Assembly: GCF_008364795.1 (NCBI RefSeq) | Contig: NZ_VTTM01000007.1 | Span: forward strand, 1-64,000 | Origin: Azospirillum oryzae | GTDB lineage: Bacteria; Pseudomonadota; Alphaproteobacteria; Azospirillales; Azospirillaceae | Reading direction: 5' to 3' | DNA length: 64,000 nt | The notes under the pieces: generated by a model | The model's database searches: none | The model's input: the letters and a program-made list of their open reading frames with translations, nothing else | What the model was told of the DNA's origin: nothing | Part shown: piece after piece, positions 21,662 through 29,723 of the stretch | How positions within the stretch are numbered: position 1 is the stretch's first letter | Layout of the letters: each line of letters begins with the position of its first letter | Program-made: the position numbers and the translations under genes

Positions 21662-22279
21662 ATGACGCGGTGGGGCGGCCGGCGGTGGCTGGCGATCGTC
21701 GGATTTCCGGTCGCCCTTGTTCTAACGCTGATCTATGCACCGATCGAGCGCTATCGGCCCTCTTGTGGAGGCTGGAAAGTCCGCCATTACTTTGATGGAC
21801 CGATGCGGCAGGTGTTCGTCGACAAAATGACGGAGGCAATGGCGGAGGATAGCTTTCCCCATATCCGTGTTGGGAATAGCGTCTTCATCAGATTTTATGA
21901 TGTTGATGACTTTATCATCAACAATGACTGGAAAATTGCCGAGGCGATTGGTCTGGGTTACGGTCAAGGCAATAGCAGGTTTTCTCCCCCACCCATCCTT
22001 ATAGATATCATGGATAAGGCACGACAGGCAGTGGAAGGTGACCCGTCACTTTCCGAGACAAAAAAGAAAAGGGAGACGAATGTTCTTTTCAGAGATGACT
22101 GCGAACTGATTAGGGCCGCAGCCATCCGAATCGAGGACATGGTGCCGGAAGATCTGCTTCGCTATGTCCCCAAGTCACCACTCCCGCCGCAATGTACGCC
22201 TTACAACATGCGGGGATGGCGCAGAGACTGTGGCGCGGTGGTCCGCGGCGACGCAGTCATTACGCCGGCTTCGCGGTGA
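21662..22279 (+). CDS. Membrane-anchored protein of unknown function, copy 1
   Basis: Product of 205 residues that I do not recognise. ATG 21662 follows GGGGGAA at a good distance. The N-terminus MTRWGGRRWLAIVGFP leads into one membrane helix (about 9-27), so the rest should be periplasmic. The soluble part has conserved-looking blocks IERYRPSCGG, RHYFDGP, FIRFYDVDDFI and a C-terminal CTPYNMRGWRRDCG with a Cys pair that could form a disulfide. AT-rich stretches (about 50 percent GC or below in places) contrast with the 68-70 percent host. A near-copy follows immediately, starting in a GTGA overlap with this stop. Confidence 0.75.
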   Translation: MTRWGGRRWLAIVGFPVALVLTLIYAPIERYRPSCGGWKVRHYFDGPMRQVFVDKMTEAMAEDSFPHIRVGNSVFIRFYDVDDFIINNDWKIAEAIGLGYGQGNSRFSPPPILIDIMDKARQAVEGDPSLSETKKKRETNVLFRDDCELIRAAAIRIEDMVPEDLLRYVPKSPLPPQCTPYNMRGWRRDCGAVVRGDAVITPASR

Positions 22280-22910
22280 ACGGACTGAAGCCTTCGGTGA
22301 AACGGTGGGGCGGTCGACGGTGGCTGGTGGTCGTCGGATTTCCGGTCGCCCTTCTCCTTGTCCTTGTCTATGCGCCGATCGAGCGCTATCGCCCCTCCTG
22401 CGGGGGGCGGATCATCCGTTATTACTTCGATGGCCCGATACGTGAGGTGTTTGTCGATAATATGGCGGAAGCGTTGGCGCGAAACGGCTTTCCCTATGTC
22501 CGATTGGGGAACGAGTTGTTTATCCGGTTGTTCGATCCTGACGACTTCATCATGAACACGGATTGGAGGGTCGCCCAGTCGATTGGCTTTGGCTATGGTC
22601 CGGGCACCACCCGCATCACCCCCCGCCGGTGCTGACGGCGTTGATGGGCAATGCCAAGAAAATTATTGAACAAGATCACTCATTTTCTGAAAAGGAGAAG
22701 AAGCTTGAAACAACTGTGCTATTCGATGGCGACTGCGAACTGATTAGAGCAGCGGCCATCCGGATAGAGGACATGGCGCCGGAAGATCTGCTTCGCTATG
22801 TCCCCAAGTCACCACTTCCGCCGCAATGTACGCCTTACAACATGCGGGGGTGGCGCAGAGACTGTGGCGCGGTGGTCCGGGGCGACACGGTCGTTACGCC
22901 GGCGTCCTAA
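22276..22910 (+). pseudogene. Second tandem copy of the membrane-anchored gene, frameshifted
   Basis: Paralogue of the preceding gene. The first part (from GTG 22276 or GTG 22300 to TGA 22633) reproduces WGGRRWL-VVGFP, IERYRPSCGG, YYFDGP and the FDPDDFI block. The remainder (about 22620-22910) continues in another frame with PPPVLTALM, CELIRAAAIRIEDM, and the same C-terminal CTPYNMRGWRRDCG. The frames meet at a run of six Cs near 22616-22621. One more C would restore ITPPPVLTALM, which matches copy 1. This is either a real single-base deletion, slippage in a homopolymer, or a sequencing error. A separate ATG at 22644 could allow translation of the tail alone. Confidence 0.75.
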
Positions 22911-23002
22911 TAGCCGGACTGAAGATCGGGGAAACGGGGGAGAGCGTTCGGATTCCATCTCCTTGCCCCCAAGCCGCATACCTTCATATGACCCCCACCC
23001 TT

Positions 23003-23031
23003 TTGCGCCTCTCCGATTGCTCTGCTAGCGT
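23003..23031 (+). promoter_or_regulatory. Possible promoter of the 23.1 kb gene pair
   Basis: TTGCGC (23003-23008), a 17-base spacer and TAGCGT (23026-23031), about 30 bases before the ATG. Both boxes are imperfect. Confidence 0.4.
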
Positions 23032-23061
23032 CCAATCCGGGTTACGGAAGGGGCGCGGACC

Positions 23062-23502
23062 ATGGGACTCATCAGCTTTCTGAAAAAGACCGCCGCCGGT
23101 CATACCGACCGGCAGAAGCAGGCGCGGTACGACCGTGCGAACGCGCGGGCCAACGAGTACATGGAGGTGGCGCAGTGGTATGCTGAGGAAGGTGACGGCA
23201 ACCCGCGCATCCTGCAGAATTATCAGGAACTTTCGGCGCTGCCCTTCCGCCAGGGACATGCGGCGACATTGGTCGGCTACCGCAACGACATCACGCGCAA
23301 GCTGGGCCATGCCGCCCACATCGGCACCCGGCAGAATCCGTGGATCGCCGCCTTCCTGCGGCCGGACGATGGCACCGTCTATTGCGCCTATGTGCTGCTG
23401 CGCGACGACAACCAGCAGTTTGCGCTGATGAAGGCCTACTGGTTCCTGTCCGGCAACGAGACGGAGACCGGATACAAGCGCCCCGTCTTCGGCGTCCTCT
23501 GA
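23062..23502 (+). CDS. Uncharacterised protein, partner of the deamidase-like gene
   Basis: Product of 146 residues that I do not recognise. It has an amphipathic Lys-rich N-terminus (MGLISFLKKTAAGH), a charged helix rich in Arg/Ala (about 20-45), then an alpha/beta C-terminal part with GTVYCAYVLLRDD and ALMKAYWFLSGNETETGY. No signal peptide, no transmembrane segment. It is 25 bases upstream of the next gene and almost certainly co-transcribed with it. If the neighbour is a toxic deamidase, this could be its cognate partner, but nothing in the sequence itself proves that. GC content and codon use are host-like. Confidence 0.65.
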   Translation: MGLISFLKKTAAGHTDRQKQARYDRANARANEYMEVAQWYAEEGDGNPRILQNYQELSALPFRQGHAATLVGYRNDITRKLGHAAHIGTRQNPWIAAFLRPDDGTVYCAYVLLRDDNQQFALMKAYWFLSGNETETGYKRPVFGVL

Positions 23503-23527
23503 TCCATTCCGCAGGAAAGTCGCGCAT

Positions 23528-24145
23528 ATGCCGAACATCGCCGATCTGGTCGCGAACCCGGAAAGCTTCCTCAAGAACAACCTGATCTGGATCCAGTATC
23601 AGTCCTACCAGCCCAACTACCGCGTCGGCGGCGTCAAGAGCTTCAGCCTCAGCGACGACGGCATGACCTGCACCCGCAAGGGCACCGGCATCATCTCGCA
23701 ATTCTCGACCAAGAACGTCGATGTCTGGTCGGTGCGCTACGACCAGGGCAACCGGCCGGGCAGCTGGAACGCCTACTGGCTGCCCTACGACCAAGACTTC
23801 AAGCATCTCGTCGTGCTGGAGGATGACGCCGACGTGATGTTCACGCCGACGATGGATGGCTGTTCCTTCGGTTTCAGCGATCATGGCGGCGGCACCTACT
23901 CCGCCTCCCACGGCAATCTCCAGACCGCCCAGGGACGGATCGACGAAGCCGGGCTGCGCCAGGGCATGCGCATGCACGCCACCACCCTGCACAAGTCGCA
24001 ATACATGAACGTGCCGGGCACCGACGGGGTCAAGGTCACGCTGGTCGGTGTGCGCAACGGCAAGAAATGGCGCTTCTTCTATCAGCAATACATCGACCAG
24101 ATGGGCGCCTTCACCCTGCTGAAGGTCGCGCAGGTCACGAGGTAA
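23528..24145 (+). CDS. Candidate BLF1/CNF1-like glutamine deamidase fold protein
   Basis: Product of 205 residues. The central section reads WLPYDQ (about 84-89), a hydrophobic/acidic strand, VMFTPTMDGCSFGF (103-116) with Cys112, and then His128 in SASHGN. A Cys in a (S/D)GC turn followed 12-16 residues later by His is the catalytic arrangement of CNF1 and Burkholderia lethal factor 1. From memory, BLF1 also has a WLPW-K-Q strand before its SGC Cys and a similar Gly-x-x-x-Gly...YQ C-terminus. That resemblance is my inference, not a search result. No signal peptide or VgrG/PAAR/Rhs linkage is visible. It forms a two-gene unit with the upstream protein. Confidence 0.5.
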   Translation: MPNIADLVANPESFLKNNLIWIQYQSYQPNYRVGGVKSFSLSDDGMTCTRKGTGIISQFSTKNVDVWSVRYDQGNRPGSWNAYWLPYDQDFKHLVVLEDDADVMFTPTMDGCSFGFSDHGGGTYSASHGNLQTAQGRIDEAGLRQGMRMHATTLHKSQYMNVPGTDGVKVTLVGVRNGKKWRFFYQQYIDQMGAFTLLKVAQVTR

Positions 24146-24283
24146 GGCATTCCGGGGGCGCGCCGCGCCCCTCCCCCATTCCCACTCAAGACAGCCCGGT
24201 CCCGCCTTGCTACAGTCCTTGTCCCTCGGACCTGTCCCGAACGGCTTGATCCGCAAGACAGACACAGACCAGAGACAAGGCAC

Positions 24284-26941
24284 ATGGACAAAGGCACGCC
24301 GAAGGCCATCCGGCTTCAGGACTATCGCCCGCCGGCGCATCTGATCGACACGGTCGACCTGTTCGTCGACCTGGGCGAGGATGTCACCACCGTCCGCGCG
24401 GTTCTGGCGATCCGCCGCAACCCGGCCCGCCCCGATGCCGCGACGGAACCGCTGTCGCTCGACGGGCAGAGGCTGGATCTGGTGTCGGTGGCGCTGGACG
24501 GCCGGACGCTGGGGCCGGACGACTTTACCGTCACCCCCGATCACCTGATCGTGCTGCAGGTGCCGGACAGCTTCACCCTGGAAACCGTCGTCCGCATCAA
24601 GCCGCAGGAGAACACGGCGCTGGAAGGGCTCTACAAGTCCTCCGGCAACTTCTGCACGCAATGCGAGGCGGAGGGCTTCCGCAAGATCACCTATTTCGCC
24701 GACCGGCCGGACGTGATGGCGCGCTACAGCAACACCATCACCGCGGACAAGGCGCGCTATCCGGTGCTGCTGTCCAACGGCAACTTGGCCGATTCGGGCG
24801 ATCTGGAGGGCGGGCGCCATTGGGCGCGCTGGGAGGACCCCTTCCCCAAGCCCTGTTACCTGTTCGCGCTTGTCGCCGGCAAGCTCGTCCATGGCGAGGA
24901 CCATTTCCGCACCGCGTCCGGCCGCGACGTCACGCTCCGCATCTATGTCGAGCCGGGGAACGAGGACAAGATCGACCACGCCATGCGCTCGCTCATCAAG
25001 TCGATGCGCTGGGATGAGGAGGTCTATGGTCTGGAATACGACCTCGACATCTTCAACATCGTCGCGGTCGGCGACTTCAACATGGGAGCGATGGAAAACA
25101 AGTCGCTCAACGTCTTCAACACCAAATACATCCTGGCCAAGCCGGAGACCGCGACCGACACCGATTTCCTCAACATCGAGGCGGTGGTCGCGCACGAGTA
25201 TTTCCACAACTGGACCGGCAACCGCGTCACCTGCCGCGACTGGTTCCAGCTGTCGCTGAAGGAAGGGCTGACCGTCTTCCGCGACCAGGAATTCTCGTCC
25301 GACATGCATTCCCGCGCGGTGAAGCGCATCGCCGACGTCCAGGGGCTGCGCACCGTGCAGTTCCAGGAGGATGCCGGCGCCATGGCCCATCCGGTGCGCC
25401 CGGACAGCTATGTCGAGATCAACAACTTCTACACCCCCACCGTCTACAACAAGGGTGCGGAAGTCATCCGCATGATCCACACCCTGCTGGGGCCGGAAAA
25501 CTACCGCAAGGGCACCGACCTTTACTTCCAGCGCCATGACGGGCAGGCGGTGACCTGTGATGATTTCGTCGCCGCCATGGCCGATGCCAGCGGCGTCGAC
25601 CTGACCCAGTTCCAGCTGTGGTACCGGCAGGCCGGCACGCCGGAACTGGACATCGCCGGCAGCTACGATCCGGCCGCCAAAACCTTCACCCTGATGGTGA
25701 AACAGACGGTGCCGCCGACGCCGGGCCAGCCGACCAAGCAGCCGATGCACATCCCGCTGGCGGTCGGTCTGCTCGGCCCCGACGGCCAGGATCTGCCGCT
25801 GCATCTGGAGGGCGAGGAGAGCGCCGCCGGCACCAGCCGGATCCTGCACGTCACGGCGGAAAGCCAGAGCTTCACCTTCCGCGACATCCCGGCCCGGCCG
25901 GTGCCGTCGCTGCTGCGCGGCTTCTCGGCCCCGGTGAAGCTGAAGACCGATCTGACCGACGCCGACCTCACCTTCCTGATGGCGCATGACAGCGACGCCT
26001 TCAACCGGTGGGAGGCCGGGCAGATTCTCGGCACCCGCATCCTGCTGAACCTCGTCGCCGACCAGCAGGCCGGGCGTGATCTTGTGCTGCCGGAGGGCTA
26101 TGCCGACGCCTTCGCCAGGATCCTGGACGACGCGCAGCGCGACCCCGCCTTCGCCGCCCAGGCGCTGGTGCTGCCGACGGAGGCCTATCTCGGCACCCAG
26201 ATGGCGGTGGTCGATCCCGACGCCATCCACGCGGTGCGGGAATTCGCCCGCAAGACGCTGGCCGGGCGCCGGCGTGCCCAGTTCCTCGACCTCTACCGCC
26301 GCAACAGCAGCCAGGAACCCTTCTCCGTCGATGCCGAGGCCATCGGCAAGCGGGCGCTGAAGAACCTGTGCCTTGCCTATCTGATGGCGCTGGAGGACGC
26401 GGAGGCGCTGGAGCTGTGCCTGACGCAGTACCGCGGCGCCCAGGGCATGACCGACGAGATCGCGGCGCTGCAGTTCCTGTCCAACGCCGCCTCGCCGGAA
26501 GGAGAGAAGGCGCTGGCCGACTTCTACGAGCGCTGGAAGGGCGAGGCGCTGGTGGTCGACAAGTGGTTCAGCGTGCAGGCGATGTCGCACCGCGCCGACA
26601 CGCTGGATCGCGTCACCGCCCTGCTCGGCCATCCGGCTTTCGAGATCCGGAACCCGAACAAGGTCTATGCGCTGATCGGCGGCTTCGCCAACGGCAACCC
26701 GGTCCGCTTTCATGACGCGAATGGCGCCGGCTATCGCTTCCTGGCCGATCAGGTCCTGCGTCTGGACCCGATGAACCCGCAGGTTGCGGCCCGTCTGATG
26801 GGGCCTTTCTCCCGCCTGCGGCGCTATGACGCGGCCCGTCAGGGGCTGATGAAGGCGGAGTTGCAGCGGGTCGTCGCGACGCCGGGCCTGTCCCCGGACG
26901 TCTACGAGGTCGCGAGCAAGAGCCTGGAGGCCGCCGGCTGA
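24284..26941 (+). CDS. pepN: Aminopeptidase N (M1 family)
   Basis: Zinc aminopeptidase of the E. coli PepN type, 885 residues, cytoplasmic, with broad specificity for N-terminal residues in peptide turnover. The exopeptidase motif GAMEN is at about 268-272. The zinc site HEYFH begins at 304 with the distal Glu in LKEGLTVF near 327. The catalytic Tyr region YNKGAEVIRM follows near 388. The C-terminal DUF3458-type domains are complete to the end. Single gene, ending at the hairpin at 26973-27003 that separates it from convergent cytochrome c. Confidence 0.95.
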   Translation: MDKGTPKAIRLQDYRPPAHLIDTVDLFVDLGEDVTTVRAVLAIRRNPARPDAATEPLSLDGQRLDLVSVALDGRTLGPDDFTVTPDHLIVLQVPDSFTLETVVRIKPQENTALEGLYKSSGNFCTQCEAEGFRKITYFADRPDVMARYSNTITADKARYPVLLSNGNLADSGDLEGGRHWARWEDPFPKPCYLFALVAGKLVHGEDHFRTASGRDVTLRIYVEPGNEDKIDHAMRSLIKSMRWDEEVYGLEYDLDIFNIVAVGDFNMGAMENKSLNVFNTKYILAKPETATDTDFLNIEAVVAHEYFHNWTGNRVTCRDWFQLSLKEGLTVFRDQEFSSDMHSRAVKRIADVQGLRTVQFQEDAGAMAHPVRPDSYVEINNFYTPTVYNKGAEVIRMIHTLLGPENYRKGTDLYFQRHDGQAVTCDDFVAAMADASGVDLTQFQLWYRQAGTPELDIAGSYDPAAKTFTLMVKQTVPPTPGQPTKQPMHIPLAVGLLGPDGQDLPLHLEGEESAAGTSRILHVTAESQSFTFRDIPARPVPSLLRGFSAPVKLKTDLTDADLTFLMAHDSDAFNRWEAGQILGTRILLNLVADQQAGRDLVLPEGYADAFARILDDAQRDPAFAAQALVLPTEAYLGTQMAVVDPDAIHAVREFARKTLAGRRRAQFLDLYRRNSSQEPFSVDAEAIGKRALKNLCLAYLMALEDAEALELCLTQYRGAQGMTDEIAALQFLSNAASPEGEKALADFYERWKGEALVVDKWFSVQAMSHRADTLDRVTALLGHPAFEIRNPNKVYALIGGFANGNPVRFHDANGAGYRFLADQVLRLDPMNPQVAARLMGPFSRLRRYDAARQGLMKAELQRVVATPGLSPDVYEVASKSLEAAG

Positions 26942-26972
26942 GACTCGGGACCAAAGGACCGGGCACATAAAC

Positions 26973-27003
26973 AAAGGGCCGGCGGCATCGCCACCGGCCC
27001 TTT
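26973..27003. terminator. Bidirectional terminator between pepN and cytochrome c
   Basis: Perfect 10-bp stem AAAGGGCCGG/CCGGCCCTTT with an 11-base loop. The A3/T3 ends make it usable in both directions. Confidence 0.8.
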
Positions 27004-27058
27004 CGCCGTCCGTGATCTTGGCCGCTGTCCCCCTACCGCCGGGCGGGGGGATGCGGTC

Positions 27059-27439
27059 TTACTTCTGCTCGGACAGGAAGGCGATCAGGTCGGCGCGCTT
27101 GGCGTCGTCCTTCAGGCCGGCGAAGGCCATCGTGCCGCCCGGGACGATTTCCTTCGGCGCCTTGATGTAGGCGTCCAGGTTCTCAGCGGTCCAGACCAGG
27201 CCGCCGGCACCCTTTTCCTTCATCGGGGCCGAGTACTTGAAGCCTTCGACCGAGCCGGCCGGACGGCCGACGACGCCGAACAGCGACGGGCCGACCTTGT
27301 TCTTGCCCTGCTCTGCGGTGTGGCAGGCCATGCAAACCTTGAAGACTTCCTTGCCGGCCGCGGCATCGGCCGCCTGGGCGGCACCGGCACCCATCACGAC
27401 CGCGGCGATGGCGGCAACGCCCATCAACAGCTTCTTCAT
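27059..27439 (-). CDS. Class I cytochrome c (periplasmic, monoheme)
   Basis: Small soluble electron carrier, 126 residues with a Sec signal peptide (MKKLLMGVAAIAAVVMGAGAAQA). The heme motif CMACH lies about 35 residues in, followed by KVGPSLFGVVGR and the distal Met in GGTMAFAGL near 103. This is the layout of cytochrome c2/c550-type carriers feeding terminal oxidases. The frame continues upstream, but the signal peptide fixes ATG 27439. Any pairing with the oxidase genes at 44-48 kb is only inferred. Confidence 0.92.
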   Translation of the reverse strand: MKKLLMGVAAIAAVVMGAGAAQAADAAAGKEVFKVCMACHTAEQGKNKVGPSLFGVVGRPAGSVEGFKYSAPMKEKGAGGLVWTAENLDAYIKAPKEIVPGGTMAFAGLKDDAKRADLIAFLSEQK

Positions 27440-27569
27440 TCTTCGGCTTCCCTTCCGATGGATCCACCGGCCGACGGCGCCGGCCGGAATCGCGCGGCAG
27501 CATACACATTCCGCAGGGGGCTCGAACCCCCTTTGATGCCGCCGTACGACCAATGAACAATTTGCCGCG

Positions 27570-28289
27570 CTAATTCATCCAGGCAAGCGCTGCGAACAGA
27601 ACCACAACCACAAGAATTGCCGCCCACGGCACGTAGAAATTGCCGGCTCCGCCCCCCTTGCCGCGTCCGACCGGCAGCGGCAGCGGGATCTCCGGCGGCG
27701 ATTCCGCCACGCGGGTGGCGGGTTTCGTCGCGGGCTCGGAATAGACCGCGGGCCGGACGGCCGGCTGGGGCGCGGGGGCGGCACCGGCCGCCGCGGCCGC
27801 CACCGGTTCCGCCACCGGGGCCGCCTCCACAGGTGCCGCCTCGTCAGGCGCCGGGCCGACGATCCGGGTGAAGCGGGCGAAGAACTCCTCCGCCATCTTG
27901 CGGGCGGTGGCGTCGACCAGCCGGGAGCCGATCTGCGCCAGCTTGCCGCCGACCTGGGCCTTGGCGGTGTAGGTCAGCAGCGTGGCGCCGCCATCGTCGG
28001 CCAGCGTCACGGTAGCGCCGCCCTTGCCGAAGCCGGCGGCACCGCCAGACCCTTCGCCGGTGATGGTGTAGCCGTTGGGCGGGTCCAGGTCGGACAGGGT
28101 GACCTTGCCGGCGAACTTGGCGCTGACCGGGCCGACCTTGGCGACGACCTTGGCCGTCATCTCGGTGTCGGACTGCCGGACGACCTCCTCGCAGCCGGGG
28201 ATGCACTGCCGCAGGATCTCCGGATCGTTCAGCGCCGCCCAAACCGCGTCGCGGCTGGCCTCGATCCGGTGGCTTCCGCTCATATCCAT
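27570..28289 (-). CDS. CoxG-like SRPBCC protein with C-terminal membrane anchor
   Basis: SRPBCC (START-like) domain of the carbon monoxide dehydrogenase subunit G (CoxG) family, about residues 1-145: GSHRIEASRDAVWAALNDPE, ILRQCIPGCEEV, then the Gly-rich GSGGAAGFGKGGATVTL strand pair. A Pro/Ala linker follows, and the protein ends in a membrane helix (FYVPWAAILVVVVLFAALAW). CoxG proteins recruit or help mature molybdenum hydroxylases at the membrane. No coxMSL genes are in this window, so its partner enzyme is elsewhere. ATG 28289 is preceded by GGAGG. Confidence 0.85.
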   Translation of the reverse strand: MDMSGSHRIEASRDAVWAALNDPEILRQCIPGCEEVVRQSDTEMTAKVVAKVGPVSAKFAGKVTLSDLDPPNGYTITGEGSGGAAGFGKGGATVTLADDGGATLLTYTAKAQVGGKLAQIGSRLVDATARKMAEEFFARFTRIVGPAPDEAAPVEAAPVAEPVAAAAAGAAPAPQPAVRPAVYSEPATKPATRVAESPPEIPLPLPVGRGKGGGAGNFYVPWAAILVVVVLFAALAWMN

Positions 28290-28432
28290 GGTTCGTGGTT
28301 CCTCCAACCCAAGATGCGGCCCTTTTCGGGCGTCGGTGCCCCGGCTGCGGCCGGGGTTACGGTCGAGAATATGGCATTACCGGGCGCTGCGACAGCCCCG
28401 GCCGCCTCATCTCAAAGTCTTACTGCGGGCCC

Positions 28433-28891
28433 TCACCCGCGCGGCGTCATGCAGTTGCTGACGATCGGCGTGCAGGCGGACAGCGAGGCGCCGGCCGGGT
28501 AGCTGACCTGCTCCACCGTGCCGCGCGTGCCGATCACCACCGTCGCCTCGCAACCGGTCGAGGTGCTGCCGCCGACCGGCACCCCGAAGCCGAGCCCGAG
28601 CCCCACCCCGCCGCTGCCGCCGAAGCTGCCGGCACCGATGCCGATGCTGCTTCCGGGGCTGTAGGCCACCGCCGGACGGGCGACATAGGTGTAGTATTCG
28701 CGCCCTGCCGCCGTCGCCTGACGGTCCGGCACGCCGGCGCAGGCCAGCAGGTCGGCCTTGGGCATGCCGACCATGGCGGTCTGGGCGCGGCGCGCAATCT
28801 CCGGATCGGGGCCGGTGGCACAGCCGGCAAGGAGGACGGCCGTGCCGCCGAGAAGGATCATCGCAGCGCCCGCGGTCCTTGCCTTACCCAT
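28433..28891 (-). CDS. Predicted lipoprotein with BamE/SmpA-like N-terminal pattern
   Basis: Lipoprotein of 152 residues. The signal peptide MGKARTAGAAMILLGGTAVL ends at lipobox LAGC (C24). The mature part starts with IARRAQTAMVGMPKADLLACAGVPDRQ, a pattern like the short helix-hairpin of BamE/SmpA-type outer-membrane lipoproteins. It continues into a Gly/Ser-rich hydrophobic segment (about 80-110), then a small Cys-containing C-terminus (C115, C138, C146). Function unknown. The preceding GGAGGACGAGAC gives a strong ribosome site at ATG 28891. It is divergent from folK. Confidence 0.75.
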   Translation of the reverse strand: MGKARTAGAAMILLGGTAVLLAGCATGPDPEIARRAQTAMVGMPKADLLACAGVPDRQATAAGREYYTYVARPAVAYSPGSSIGIGAGSFGGSGGVGLGLGFGVPVGGSTSTGCEATVVIGTRGTVEQVSYPAGASLSACTPIVSNCMTPRG

Positions 28892-29093
28892 GTCTCGTCC
28901 TCCACCAGAATATCGTGTCATCGCCGGGTTCTTCTCAACCGGTTGATACAGTGCTGAAACCCCGCCGCCGCCCGTCCGTTCCCCGAAGGGCCAGTGTGAC
29001 CAAGAGCATTGCGGCCCGGAAGTGACGGACGGGCCCGGATTTGCTAGGAGTTCCGTCCACTGCCCATACCAGCATATCGGAACCGCCGACGCC

Positions 29094-29627
29094 ATGGCCG
29101 AGCTTACGCCACCCCTTTCGCCCTCATCGACCTCCGCCGTGACGGTGTATCTCGCGCTCGGCGGCAACATGGGCGACCGCGCCGCCAATCTTGCTGAGGC
29201 GATCCGGCGGCTGGGCGAGGCGGTGGAGATCGACGCGCAGTCCGCCCTGTACGAGACGGCGCCGATGTACGTGACCGACCAGCCGGCCTTCCTGAACATG
29301 GCGGTGCGCGGCACCACCCGCCTCGGCCCATTGGGTCTGCTGCGCTTCCTGAAGGAGATCGAGGCGACGCTGGGACGCGATCTCGGCGGCCTGCGCTTCG
29401 GCCCGCGCCCCATCGACGTCGACATCCTGCTCTACGCCGACCGCGTTGTGGCGGAGCCTGATCTGGAAATCCCCCACCCCCGCATGGCGGAGCGCGCCTT
29501 CGTCCTCTGCCCGCTGGCCGACATCGCGGCCGACATCGTCCACCCGGTGCTGAACCGGCGGATCGACGCCCTGCGCGACGAGGTTCCCGGCCGCCAGACC
29601 GTCGTCCGCATCGCCGACAGGCTTTGA
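29094..29627 (+). CDS. folK: 2-amino-4-hydroxy-6-hydroxymethyldihydropteridine pyrophosphokinase
   Basis: HPPK transfers pyrophosphate from ATP to the pterin in folate synthesis. From ATG 29094 the protein has 177 residues. Signatures: YLALGGNMGDRAANL near 17-31, YETAPMYVTDQPAFLN near 50-65, and the catalytic GPRPIDVDILLY near 103-114 with the two Mg-binding Asp residues, followed by IPHPRMAERAFVL. An in-frame ATG at 29022 exists but adds a poorly typical leader. A FolB-like gene follows 96 bases downstream, consistent with a folate pair. Confidence 0.93.
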   Translation: MAELTPPLSPSSTSAVTVYLALGGNMGDRAANLAEAIRRLGEAVEIDAQSALYETAPMYVTDQPAFLNMAVRGTTRLGPLGLLRFLKEIEATLGRDLGGLRFGPRPIDVDILLYADRVVAEPDLEIPHPRMAERAFVLCPLADIAADIVHPVLNRRIDALRDEVPGRQTVVRIADRL

Positions 29628-29723
29628 CGGGGGGGCTCCCGAGTGCGGTGGCATGCGGCCGCCGCACCGCTTATAGTGCCGGCCTGAACGCAACGCCGGC
29701 GCCCGTCCGCCGGCCGGGAGAGT

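Larger units (their letters stand above)
21662..22910 (+). repeat. Tandem gene duplication of about 0.63 kb
   Basis: Copies at 21662-22279 and 22300-22910. The last 140 bases of each (22139-22279 and 22773-22910) are over 90 percent identical by eye, including the sequence just past the stops (CGGACTGAAG, then GGAAACGG), while the middle has diverged more. The uneven divergence suggests an older duplication with recent gene conversion at the 3' ends. Confidence 0.75.

Noticed and set aside
22616..22635. Programmed frameshift as explanation for the split second copy
   Set aside because: The C6 run lacks a typical slippery heptamer plus stimulator, and a simple one-base loss explains the data better; not provable here.
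23291..26974. A 1227-codon open frame on the minus strand across pepN and its upstream genes
   Set aside because: It lies opposite well-supported genes, its product is Arg/Gly/His/Val-rich without domains, and it follows from third-position GC bias.
27514..27532. A GGGGG-TTCGAGC-CCCCT hairpin (minus strand) that looks like a tRNA T arm
   Set aside because: No matching acceptor, D or anticodon arms can be built upstream; probably a plain hairpin in the cytochrome c leader or a very old tRNA remnant.
28909..28938. TTGAGA-N18-GATATT on the minus strand as promoter of the lipoprotein gene
   Set aside because: The start of transcription would fall inside the ribosome-binding site of ATG 28891, leaving almost no leader.
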